From Hysterangium stoloniferum (taxonomy: Eukaryota > Basidiomycota > Agaricomycetes > Hysterangiales > Hysterangiaceae), in NCBI GenBank assembly GCA_015178975.1, contig WHVD01000025.1:186001-250000 (forward strand): a DNA stretch of 64,000 nucleotides. Reading direction: 5' to 3'. Of the stretch, positions 36,894 through 47,600 are shown in pieces (position 1 is the first letter of the stretch; every line of letters starts with the position of its first letter). The translations under genes were made by a program, and so were the position numbers. Under the pieces are notes generated by a model that was not told where the DNA came from, did no database searches, and saw only the letters and a program-made list of their open reading frames with translations.

Positions 36894-38677
36894 ATTGGCG
36901 CATTCCACAAATTGCGGCGTGAGGGATTTAACAAAAGGTGTAGCGAATGCTGGCTGTAACAGCTTCTCTGACGAGCGTGATCTGCACCTATGAAGGTTTA
37001 TATAAGGATAAAGTCATAAAAATAAATAGGGTTACACACCGTCTGCGTATACAGTGTCTTTGCCTGCAGGAAGCGAGTTACATTGGTTGGGTTCTACTCT
37101 TTATCTTGATTTGCCTGTCACCATCCTCAAAAACTCTCGCAAAGACTCTTCTAAATGGTAAATTGTCGTCTGTCCTCCTAGAACGTGCGCTATCGCCCTG
37201 GTATCGTTAAGCATCAACCACTCCGTCTGTTTCGCATGGTTAAGCAATAGTACAGATATATTAACTTTAAATTACCCCGAAGGAGCTATGGAAGCGATAA
37301 ACATTCCCAAGTTTTTCCTTCCATTGTCGGTTGGCTACTTCAGCTTCCGATTGCATTAATTCTGCTAGATTGCCTAGATAGCAAGAGCAGATAAATAGCC
37401 GAAAATGAGTTTTGAAGCCGACGCATCCAGAAGCCATGATGACGGGGAGGGACCGGGCAAGCACGTTATGGAAGACTTCTTTGCGAATTATGGCATATAT
37501 TGCCAGGCCTAGCAAAGGAAGACTCTCAAAAGCTCTATGAGTGATGACATGTTACCCATCAAAGTTTCCGTAGAGGTAGCGTGAAAACTGGGTACTCAAG
37601 CTCTTGATCAGGCTGGGAACACATTTAATTAAGTGCATAATCCAGGTAGATTTAGCGTGGCGATTCTGACCGCAGTAACCAGTCACTTAGATCAGATCTG
37701 CTGCTGCCATGTGCGGAGATGGACAAGGGGAGCATTTAGACGGCATCAAATTCGATGATCATTGATGATACCGATGTTTGAATTTTGAATTTACATAATT
37801 CTTGGTCGAACATCGCAGCATAATTGACTGTGCCAAAGGGCACTTTAAATCTTGGCGCGAAGTTACCGGAGCTTTGGTAGACGAAGAAGGAAGACGTACT
37901 CAGCTGGGAAGGAGAGAGGGCTATGCCGGACACATCCTTCCTGTCAAAGCTCCACAAAAAAGAAGAAGAAGAAGAAGGAAGAAGGAAGAGGGGGACCACC
38001 GAGTGCGATACAGCGTTATGGATCTCAAAAGTGTCCCTCGAAGAATTGTCGTGCGTCGGATGTTGATACCGACGGGGGAAGTCTTATGTGTATCCGCTGC
38101 AGCATGGCGACCGGATGGGAAATTTGGATTCCGAAGGAGTATTGATATTTCAAAACTCATAAATATTAAGAGAAATGCCAAGTGGGGCGAGGGAGTGTGA
38201 GAAACATAATTCAATCAGGCCTTTTTTGGAACAATATGGAATTTATTAAAAGAACCAAAAGGTCTATGGAATTTCTAACAGCCCCTGCAAGCCACGGATT
38301 CGGTGCATTCCCCTGTTTACGCAGTCACAAATATGATTTCCATTGAATCTTACGGGTATACCGGAGACTTGGCTGTCCTTTTCTGAATACGTTTGTGCAA
38401 TGTGCAGTGTACAAACCATCCGAGTGATTTTTTTTCTCAATAGCTCATATTTCTTTAAATACTTTAGTAATCATGAACCACCCACCCATTTAAATGGTTG
38501 CTTCTTCTGTTTCCCAAGCACCACTCTCCTATTTAATAAGACGAACTGAGTTGAGATTAGCAGGGTGGGACCATTCAGGTAAATAAATAAAGAAATCACA
38601 TGACTAAGTATGGGAGATTAGACGATTGTGTTATCCTCGAATTCGTAAACTCAAACTCCTTAATATCCTTCAACACC
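36894..38677. other. Intergenic DNA around the P450 remnant
   Basis: Outside the P450 remnant at 37267-37515 no gene is supported. A purine-rich run (agaagaagaagaagg) lies at about 37960-37990 and makes long open frames on both strands (37802-38214) that look accidental. Short AT-rich stretches precede the oxidoreductase gene. Confidence 0.4.
37267..37515 (-). pseudogene. Cytochrome P450, N-terminal remnant
   Basis: Two pieces of a P450 start are visible on the minus strand: the proline hinge LPGPSPSSWLL, then GNLAELMQSEAEVANRQWKEK and LGNVYRFHSSFG. These match the WLLGNLxEL...W...YGxxxRxxxxFG start of fungal P450s. They are separated by an intron-like stretch ending in tatctag whose donor reads AT instead of GT. 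The sequence stops matching after SSFG, and no heme region follows. It differs from the duplicated P450s and so comes from another P450 family. Confidence 0.65.
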
Positions 38678-39554
38678 ATGCATATCATCCTTACAGGAGC
38701 AACTGGTACATGTGGTGGCGCCGTTCTACAGCACTGTATTTCAACCCCAGCGATAACACGTGTCACCGTCATCGCACGTCGTCCTGTGAAGCTGGCAGAG
38801 GGGCAGGAAAAAGTGAAAGTCGTTTTGCATGATGACTTCACGCACTACTCGCAGCCACTGTTAGATCAACTCAAGGGAGCGGAGGGGTGTATCTGGGCTC
38901 TTGGAATCAGTCAGACATTAGTGAACAAAGAGTCAGTTTTTGTAATTATCATTGGACATGTAAGACGTTTATGTTGTTTAGAGAATATGTTAAGGTACGT
39001 TCAAATGTTCGATGCGGATTAGTATAATGCCGATGCTTTACAGATCACTCATGATTACGCCATAGAGGGGGCCAGAGCATTCGCAACCCTCAACGAATCT
39101 TTCAAATTTATATATGTCTCTGGAGAAGGTGTAAGTCTCAGCCCACAGAAGAATAAATTACTGAAATCGAAGTTCTACCACGCAGGCTGATCCATCTGGA
39201 CGCACCAGCACATTGTTCGGAAAAGTTAAAGGTCAGACAGAAAAGGACCTCCATAATCTTCAGGTTACATTTCCCACACTCCGTACATTTGCTGTACGGC
39301 CTGGACTGATCGACCCTGAGGGTGACCACCTCAAAGATCGTTCACGCACCACACTTGAAGTGACAATGCAAACGTTTGTTGCACCGATTCTCCGTAGATT
39401 TGGAAAGGGAAGCATCATTGGGACACGCCCTCTTGCCAAGGCACTTGTAGACCTGGTGATGGGTGATGGAAATCCTTTTCCTCCTGGCCCGGGTGTGGAG
39501 GCAGACGGGAAGACATTATCGTGTTCCGTTCTGAGAAAGCTTTCCAGGGTGTAG
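38678..39554 (+). CDS. NAD(P)-binding Rossmann-fold oxidoreductase (NmrA/SDR-like)
   Basis: Four exons join to 240 aa: 38678-38931, 38982-38994, 39044-39130 and 39186-39554. All introns are GT-AG and 49-55 bp. The second exon is only 13 nt and restores NKEEYVKITHDY, the conserved (E)EY-xITxDY step of this family. The nucleotide-binding loop is LTGATGTCGGAVL at residues 4-16. FIYVSGEGADPSGRTSTLFGK and RTFAVRPGLIDP are the expected catalytic and substrate-side segments. Length is normal for short fungal members of this group. The ATG at 38678 directly precedes the binding loop. The substrate is unknown. It could be a tailoring reductase, but the family also has many housekeeping members. Confidence 0.8.
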
Positions 39555-40726
39555 ATTTTATTCTCCGGTAGTTTGGTATGTCTTGCTATGTTTTCTAGAA
39601 ATTCATGTGCTGTGGTTGCAATCTGAAAAAATATATATGTAAAATCTGCGAATGTTAGTCCAATTTATTTAACTTACCGATATTTTTGCTATCAAAAATA
39701 CCTAGCAAGTCAATCGGTTCTGTCGTCAATCTACATAATGATCAACACTGAACAACTAGCCTCAAAGGAGGCATCACGAGGAAGAGAAGCCACCTATAGA
39801 CCCAACGACAGAGGAGCCCTCATCACAAACCACCCACTACCAACGGACCAGACAGCTGAGTGGCCCCCACCTCACTCCATGCAGGCATTGGCAAAGCGTT
39901 CACCAAACGTTCATTAGAAGTCAAGGGCGCTTCCGCTGTGACTAAATTTTTTATAATACTACGGGGGACTATTATTGTTTGGAAAGAGTGCTATTTAATA
40001 GTCGACTCCCCGAAGTTTCCGACCTGCCCTACGAAAGACAAGACGGCAGTGCATTCCCTACTTATACGCACCCGCCCAGCACGAACTTACGAAGAGAAAC
40101 TGAAAGAACAACGCTCCTTCCACGTGAAAACCATACCCAAGGTACTCGCCGATCCTGATATACTGCAGGACTTAATCCGTTTTGTGGACCTGACAGGCCG
40201 ACTTAAGGAGACCTTCGTAGTGGAGAAGAGGGGGGAGGTAGAAGATTGGATAGCTAACCTCACTTTTAACCTCCCATATACATTTCAGCGACTGCTCTCA
40301 CTGAGATTCGATCGGATTGACTTGCCTCACCAGGAGGAGAGGAGGGCATCCCGATGATCCTCACAAGACTATTCCAGTGCCTAAAATGCCAATGCACATT
40401 CAGGGTATCAAAATTAAGCCGAGTACATCACACAAGTTTCTCAGAGTCACCATTATGATGAGTTACACTTCCTGGGGCATGTGCATCACACTTTGAAAAA
40501 GGGAACGACATCGGAGCTAGTATTTGTGGCTGCATGTTGACGATTAGGGGGGGGGGTATATGTCGGTACGTGGACGCGAGCAAAAAGCGTTAACATTACT
40601 AAGCTACTATACAGAATTACGTAGTTTGGCGTGAAATATTCCACAAATGTCATCATGTTGAGATTATTGCCGAGTGGCCATAACTTCAACACACTCCTTT
40701 AATTGAAAATGTGTTAATGACACTCC
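39555..40726. other. Spacer with one unrecognised open frame
   Basis: A 165-codon plus-strand frame at 39860-40357 (MAPTSLHAGIGKAFTKRS...) has no domain I recognise. A second open stretch starting at 39739 (MINTEQLASKEASRGREA) overlaps its start in another frame, and a spliced gene is possible but not shown. The composition is moderately coding-like, with balanced residues such as DLIRFVDLTGRLKETFVVE. A G-run lies near 40550. I cannot say whether this is a host gene or a transposon remnant. Confidence 0.3.
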
Positions 40727-41279
40727 TTAGAATGCAAAGTTGGTAGTTGTGTGATATGTATCTGTTCTGTAATCTGTGGTGTTGTTGGCTCCTTCAATGA
40801 TATTGCAGGAGTCAGCAACATTCACATTAGTGTAAGCCCTAGAGCTGGGGCAGTCAGTTCCATAATGACCTCGTCCGCCACAATTAAAACATTGAACACT
40901 GGGGGGACACTTAACTGCACTGCCTTGGGTAGCTAAGAGAGCTTGAGCTTCAACATCATTACCAACAATAGATATTGTATGAGGGCCAAGCTGGTGTGAT
41001 TCTTCATTGAGTAGGCAATTAATGATGTATTTGAGGGTGAGTTGTTCAGGTGGGATGGAATCCAAGCTGACAATGAACTTGTCATAAGATTCATCAAGGC
41101 CGTTGGTGAGCACCAGGATCATCTCTTCTTCTTCACAGGTTTTGAGCCAACGATGGAGGGTGGTATCCATGTTAATTGATGGAGGGCTGGTTGCATGGCT
41201 GAGGTGTTGTGAGGCATGTTTCACAGCAGTGATCTATAGCTGCATGCTCTGTGAGTCGTCCTTTTTCATGGTCAGGAAG
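40727..41279 (-). mobile_element. Copia-type gag fragment
   Basis: The minus strand codes for a Ty1/Copia-style gag. It has the string LHRWLKTCEEEEMILVLTNG, the LDSIPPEQLTLKYIINCLL segment and a CCHC zinc knuckle CFNCGGRGHYGTDC near 40860-40900. An LTR-A in the same orientation lies directly upstream (41280-42593), which could make it the 5' LTR, but the junction bases differ from other LTR-A copies. Protease and later domains are missing. It is a broken fossil. Confidence 0.75.
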
Positions 41280-42593
41280 TGTGAAGAGTGGTGGAAGTTC
41301 TAACTGTTCTATATATGAAGAATATCAACTGTTTAGGTACGACACATTGATGTATTGACTATCTAAGTCTAATACAGACCAAAACATGTATTGACTATCT
41401 AGTTCAATACGGTTGAAAGGATTAGCTATCTTAAGTAGAATAGATAGCTAAGATGACTGAAAGAGAATCAACTTTGAAGTATGATTCTGAGCGACTGCTC
41501 AAGTGATTAAGGAAATAACAAGAGAGTCGAACAAACAGAGTAGTGTGGATGTAGTCCACACGGATCGAGATAACAGTTTGAGTTTTGACTAGTGTAGTTC
41601 GAAACTGTGATTGAGCTGATAGTTAAGGCCTATATCTGTGATGGTTGAGATGATACCCCAATCACAACTTGCAGGACACTAAATGGGTGTCTGGGCAAGT
41701 TGTGGGTATGGGGTAAAAAGTGTAAAGGGTCGAGTAGTTTACCACTCAATGTACAATTGTTATTGACTAGCAATAGTACAAAATACAATCGACTAGTAGT
41801 TAAGATGTAGATTACAATTGACCTTTAAGGTACGATTGGTAGATAATTACAAGGGCGGATCGACCTTACGGTATGATTCGATTGTGTAGCTAGCTGGGAT
41901 GATGACCAGGTAGATAAGAGAAAGTATATATTGCGTGAAAGAGATAGAATATCCTAAGAAAGTGAGTTACGATGGATATTCTTACCGCCCTAGGCAAGAG
42001 TTTGAAGTCGAGTCGAATAATAGTAACTGACTTCGACTGTTTCAGTGCGAAGTGTAGTTACTGGAATTCTATGAAGAGAAATAGAGTAGAGGTTTGTTTT
42101 AGACAAGACCCCGAACCAGTACTTGCGTGTGCAGGTGATGGTTGTCGGGGTTGAAAGGTGTCTGAGTTTGTATCATGTGACTACTACTGTGACATACACA
42201 TACTTCTTGTGGGCGAAAGTGCCCACAAGCATACATGGACTCTCGAACTAATAAAAAGCATATTTATGAGTGATAAAGAGAGAAATAAAAATATAAAACA
42301 AAAAGGAAATAATAGCATTATAAAGCAGCTTAAGGTCTAAGGCTTAAAGCCTTTAGTCGTGCCTCCTATGTGACCTATCCTTCACAAAAAGTGTCTGAGT
42401 TCTAACTATAGGCACTAGAATACATAGGTCTGGCGCATATGTGCCCACAAGAGTCTATGTACTGAATGCATAGGTCGAACTAAATATATGTGTATAATAA
42501 AATAGAGAGAGAAATAGAAATAATAATGGAAATATAGTGTGGGGTCGTCTGGACTATATTTTGGAGTATATGTATGTCACAGTACCTCTCACA
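41280..42593 (-). repeat. LTR, family A, split by a nested LTR-B
   Basis: On the minus strand it starts TGTGAGAGGTACTGTGAC (42593) and ends CCACCACTCTTCACA (41280). Without the 666-bp LTR-B and one TSD copy it is 643 bp, the same as the copy at 354-996. Flanking 5-mers do not match. Its 5' junction with element X equals the 353/354 junction. Confidence 0.85.
41721..42386 (-). repeat. Solo LTR, family B (666 bp), TSD AAAAG, nested in LTR-A
   Basis: Reads TGTGAAGGATAGGTCACATAG on the minus strand from 42386 and ends GACCCTTTACA at 41721. aaaag lies at 41716-41720 and 42387-42391. The split LTR-A resumes exactly after the duplication, so LTR-B is the younger insertion. Confidence 0.94.
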
Positions 42594-44141
42594 GTGCCCC
42601 CCAGGTCAAAGAGCTATGTCAAAGAAGGTGTTGAAGGACACTTGGAACTCCTCCCCATGCATCCTGTGAAGAACCTCTGAGGTGCAGGATAGCATTTCCC
42701 CAGGTGAGACACTTGGCGTGAAAAGAAGTAACAATGTCCTCCCACTTCAAAACATCATTGACAGATGTCAACCCATCCAGCTTCTGAATGGAGGAGACCC
42801 AATGACCATAGGCCTTTTGGCACATTCAAATGATAGTGCAAACGTGATCAGCAGTGTGAAGAGTGGTAGAATGGGAAGAAGGATGATTCGAGAAGGATGA
42901 TTCAAGTGGAGGCCTCGACTGTTACAGTTTGAGGCCAGAAGTGTTAGATAGTTCAGATATTGCTACCTATGTAGTAGCTGACACGTTACCCCTGATCACC
43001 GCTTGTAGTAGACCTAGTTTATGTCTTACAAGTGGTGGTTCTTGGGTAAAAGTGTGTCTAAGTTCTATTTGGTGCCGAGTGCACCCACAAGTATACACAA
43101 TGCTTCGAACTAATGAAATGATGGAATATTCGAAGAATATAAAAGATAGAAAAATATGAATAGAATGTGTAAAATATAAATAAAATAAAAGGGGTGTTTT
43201 ACCACAATGAAACTGTGGTAAAAGCATACTCCTCACAAGCAGAGGTGGCTGTAATGTGGGTAATGAGAGGGAGCTGGGGATGCAGTGATGGTGGGTCAGC
43301 AGTGGAGGTGGACATCCCCACCAGAGGGAAGTCCTCCTGGGGCATCAGAATCTGATAACAGATGCTCTAACAGGTTGACCAAGTCCACAGCCAAATGAAT
43401 TGGTGCATGCTCAGGAAGGACACAAGTGGAGTCCACAAGCAGGGACTGAAACATGGAGAGCTCAACCCGTTTGATGTCCTCTGCTAAACACAGCTGTTCC
43501 TTAGGGTCATTGGCATGTAAGTAAAGCATACTCATGTGGTCTGACAGCATGAGGGACCCACTATACCCTTAGAAATGCCCTTTAAGAAGGGGTTGCTGCA
43601 AGGTTTGCCCCAGTCGTGTTTGTGTGCATCCCACAGTAAAAATGTCAGAAGGGTAGTTAATTGACACACACATCCAACCTGCATGTGAGAAATGAGCCAA
43701 GTCGGCGGTGTCCCGAGAGGGAGGAGGTGGTTATGGCAGAGGGCTGTGAACAGGGTCAGCCAGAGTGGGGTCAATGGCAAGGGGCTCGTTGTCCTGGACA
43801 TCAGCCCTCCACTTCCCTTTCACCTTTTCGCTTAAGGGGGGAGGCTTCTCGAAGACTTCCATGGCTGGAGGAGGTTCCTCAAAGACCTCCGTGGCTGGGG
43901 GGTTCCTTGAAGATGTCCATGACTGGGGGAGGCTCCTTGAGGACTTCCTGGATTGGGTGATCAACATCCATCAATGTAATATCAGGTTGATGAATGGGGC
44001 TCCCCAGGGAAATGCAAGGTGAGTAGGGAGAGGTGGGCAGGGGACTCCAAACTGGCAGGAGAACATGGGATGTGTCCGACACTGTAGAGAACAATGGTGT
44101 CGGGGTAGTGTGGGTGGCGACAAGGGGGTCAGACGACGTGT
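42594..44141 (-). mobile_element. Gag-like element X, fuller copy, split by an LTR-E
   Basis: On the minus strand a proline-rich region comes first (about 43750-44141; ITLMDVDHPIQEVLKEPPP, then repeats of EEPPPATEVF type, then SEKVKGKWRADVQDNEP). An unrecognised middle follows, and the end CQKAYGHWVSSIQKLD...VPSVLQHLL shared with 1-353 closes it. LTR-A copies abut it on both sides in divergent orientation. The family is unresolved; repetition and LTR association mark it as a retro-element fossil with several breaks. Confidence 0.5.
42855..43237 (-). repeat. Solo LTR, family E (383 bp), TSD AGCAG
   Basis: TGTGAGGAGTATGCTTTTACC on the minus strand from 43237, ending CCACTCTTCACA at 42855. agcag lies at 42850-42854 and 43238-43242. 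The sequence interrupted, ...ctgctgatc..., is continuous in the X copy at 1-353 (ctctgctgatcgc), which confirms the empty site. Confidence 0.93.
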
Positions 44142-44345
44142 TGTGAGAGGTACGGTGAAATATACTCAGGAAATATAGTCTGGATGAGCTCATACTATAT
44201 TTCCATTATTATTTCTACTTTCTCTCTATTTTATTATACACTTATATTTAGTTCAACGACCTATGTATGCGGTACATCGACTCTTGTGGGTGCACACATG
44301 CCAGACTTATGTATTCTAGCACCTGTAGTTAAAACTCAGACACAT

Positions 44346-44646
44346 TGTCAGGGGACAACCTTAAGTTCCTCAAATTCACTTTTGACTTGTCAGAGTCTAG
44401 TCTCATAAGTCCAGGGTAAAGGTACCTTGTTTTTATCACATTTTAAAACTCCACTACACTTTAGTTAGTCACATGCTAGCCGAGGGTTCCTTAGACTTTT
44501 CTCTTCGGATTCCCTCTGCTAGGTAAGTAGTACTGCAATTTGTATGTATATAACTAGATAGATATAAACTAACTTCGGATTCCCTCTGCTAGTGCCCCAA
44601 CTCTGTCTTAGTGCGAGTCAGTGCGGTCTAGAGAGTTGCCCTTACA
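44346..44646 (+). repeat. 5' LTR of the chromovirus (301 bp)
   Basis: Starts TGTCAGGGGACAACC and ends GTTGCCCTTACA. It has the same length as the 3' LTR. It contains a short internal direct repeat, cttcggattccctctgctag, twice. Confidence 0.95.
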
Positions 44647-47600
44647 GAAGAAAAGTCTCACCTCAAGTGACCGGAACTACTGCCGCTATTCTTCGAACTA
44701 CACTTAACATCACAAGTTGAGATACCTCCTCAGATCAAAACGAAAAATCGATTTGCGTATTTCAAGTTTTGCGTATTTCGAGTTTTGCGTATTCGAGTTT
44801 GCATGCAGCCCCCTCACTTTGACTATCATGTCGGCTTCTATGACCGATCCGCATCAGGTGTTAGAACAACACAGTAATGATATTCGAGAGCTCCAAGCTT
44901 CCCAGAAACAAAACACGGATTTGCTGCAGCAGATCCTTCAGCAACTCACCCTGCAATCACAACCACCGTTGACTCCTCCCATTGTTTCGAAAAACTCAGG
45001 TCCGAAAATTCCACTTCCAAATGCGTACAATGGCGATCGATCCAGTGGTTGAACTTTCTACAATTCATGCCTGTTGTACATCAGTATGAATGAAACGAAA
45101 TTTCAGATGGATGAGACCAAGGTAAAGTGGGTGGTTTCATTTATGAAGACCGGGCAAGCCGCCCTTTTTGCAAATCGGCTCATGAAATCGTGGAGTCAAG
45201 GAGATTCGGTGTATTCATGGGAAACGTTTGCGTGGACTTTCGAATGCGAGTTTTTCCCGGCTGACGAGGCAGCGACGGTGCATATCAAGTTGGAAGGGAT
45301 GACTTACCATCAAGGCCACCGAACGGTCGACGAGTACACGGACGAGTTTCGAGAACTCGTTGACCTCGCAGGTTACAAGGATCCGCTGGCCGTCGTCATG
45401 AAATATCGACACGGCCTGTTTCCAAGCATCCAAACTCAGGTCGCAACAATGGAAAATCACCCTAAGGACGACAACGAACAGGGCTGGTACGATGCCGCCT
45501 CTCGTTTCGACCGAAATCGAAGTGCAAATGAGATTTTCCGTTCGGCAGGCACTACGACACGACCGATCGCGCTGAAGCCCCCGATGATTTCACGCATTGT
45601 TCCCCCACATCTCCCACATCTTCTACATTCTACACCGACACTACCTTCATCTAAACCGGTTGACGCGATGGATGTCGATGCAACCAAAGGCCGTGGCCTC
45701 CCTTCGACCCTCTGTTTCGAATGTCGCCAGCCAGGTCATTTTAGCCGAGATTGCCCTCGGAAGCTACAAAGGATCCGCTCGTTACTTACCAGCCTCGATG
45801 ACGAAGGACAGGACATGGTCATGGACATCCTCCTTGCTGAAGCTGATATTCGAACTGCTTGTAGCAGAGTGGCAGAATCTGATGATTCCCCTCAGGAGGC
45901 TGATCCAGGTTTTCCCAACCGCAGCGAGTGAAGGGTATGCCCTCGCTGCCACTTTCAAATAGATTCAGTGTTCTTTCAGTTGATGATGTATGTACAGTTA
46001 ATACACCTGGAGTTAAATCTCTACTGAGTGAGGACACTGAGAATCAAGTCATACCTGACCCACCCAAATCCTCTTCAGTCCACTCACACCGTCGGAGACC
46101 TGTTTGGGAGCGTCGTCTTCCAAAATCTTTCATTATTGCCTCAACTGCAACTGCCAAATCATTGCACCTAAAAGTTGAGCTCCAAACAACTGATACTGGC
46201 CTCCTCTGATCAACTCGTGCATTGGTTGATTGTGGTGCCACTGGTCTATTCATTGATCAAGACTATGTGCATGAAAATGGGATTGCTACACGATCACTCA
46301 TTTACCCGATCCGTGTATACAATGTTGATGGAACACCCAATGAAGCAGGTTCGATCACTGAGGTTGTTGAATTGGTCCTCCGCTACAAGGATCACTCAGA
46401 GAAGGCATTGTTTGCAGTCACCAAGCTTGGAAAGGAATCCCTTCTGCTTGGATATACCTGGCTAAGGGATCACACCCCTGAGATCAATTGGCAGACACAA
46501 GAAGTCAAGATGACCCGTTGCACCCCACATTGCAGGGAATGTAAAATCTCAACCCTTCGGGCACGTGAAGAGATCAGATGTTTACAAGCTTGCAGAGATG
46601 CCCCAGCCCCAGTCTTCACATCTGAGGAAATGGAAGAGCCAATTCCTGACTTGCTACCTGATCCATCTGAGGAGGGTGAAGACCAAACTGATGACTCAAT
46701 GGAAGATGGAGATCGATTATTTGTCACAGTGTTGCACCCAGAACTGACTCCGAGTCAGATTCGAGCATCTGCTACAGTATCTCAGCGATTAGCAGAGGTG
46801 AGTGCAAGGTTCAACACACCAAGTCCAAAAGGTTTTCGAAATATTGTCCCTGAGTACCTCCACTCCTTTGAAGACGTGTTCTCCAAGGAGTCATTTGATT
46901 CACTACCTGATCGAAAACCTTGGGACCATGCAATTGAACTAATTCCTGATGCAAAGTCAACCAACTGCAAGGTCTACCCCATGTCCCTCAATGAGCAAAC
47001 AGAGCTAGATATCTTTCTTGCTGAAAACCTTGCAACTGGTCGGATACGCCCTTCCAAGTCACCCATGGCATCTCCCGTTTTCTTTATCAAGAAGAAGGAT
47101 GGCTCCCTTCGACTTGTACAAGACTATCGCACACTGAATGCCCAAACCATAAAAAATCGATATCCACTCCCACTCATTTCAGAGCTGGTAAATCAATTAA
47201 AAGGAGCATGGTATTTCACAAAGCTTGATGTTAGATGGGGCTACAACAATGTTCGCATTAAGGATGGAGATGAGTGGAAGGCTGCTTTCTGAACAAATAG
47301 AGGGCTGTTTGAACCCTTGGTCATGTTTTTCGGTCTCACTAATAGTCCAGCAACCTTTCAGACTATGATGAACGACATCTTCCGGGATTTGATTGCTGAG
47401 GGAGTTGTCTGTGTCTACCTGGATGACATCCTCATCTTTACCAAGACACTTGAGGAACATCGGCGTGTCCTGTTACTGGTTCTTGAGCGTCTTCGTGAGT
47501 ATAAGCTCTACCTCAAACCAGAGAAATGTGAGTTTGAAAAGACAAAGGTCAAATACCTTGGCCTAGTCATCTCTGAAAACCAAGCAGAGATGGACCCAAT

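Noticed and set aside
37802-38214. Overlapping frames of about 100-130 codons on both strands
   Set aside because: Driven by a purine-rich agaagaagaag tract; no domain visible.
39860-40357. Host gene or retro-element ORF
   Set aside because: The frame is open but no domain, repeat partner or convincing splice structure was found, so it is only noted in the spacer entry.
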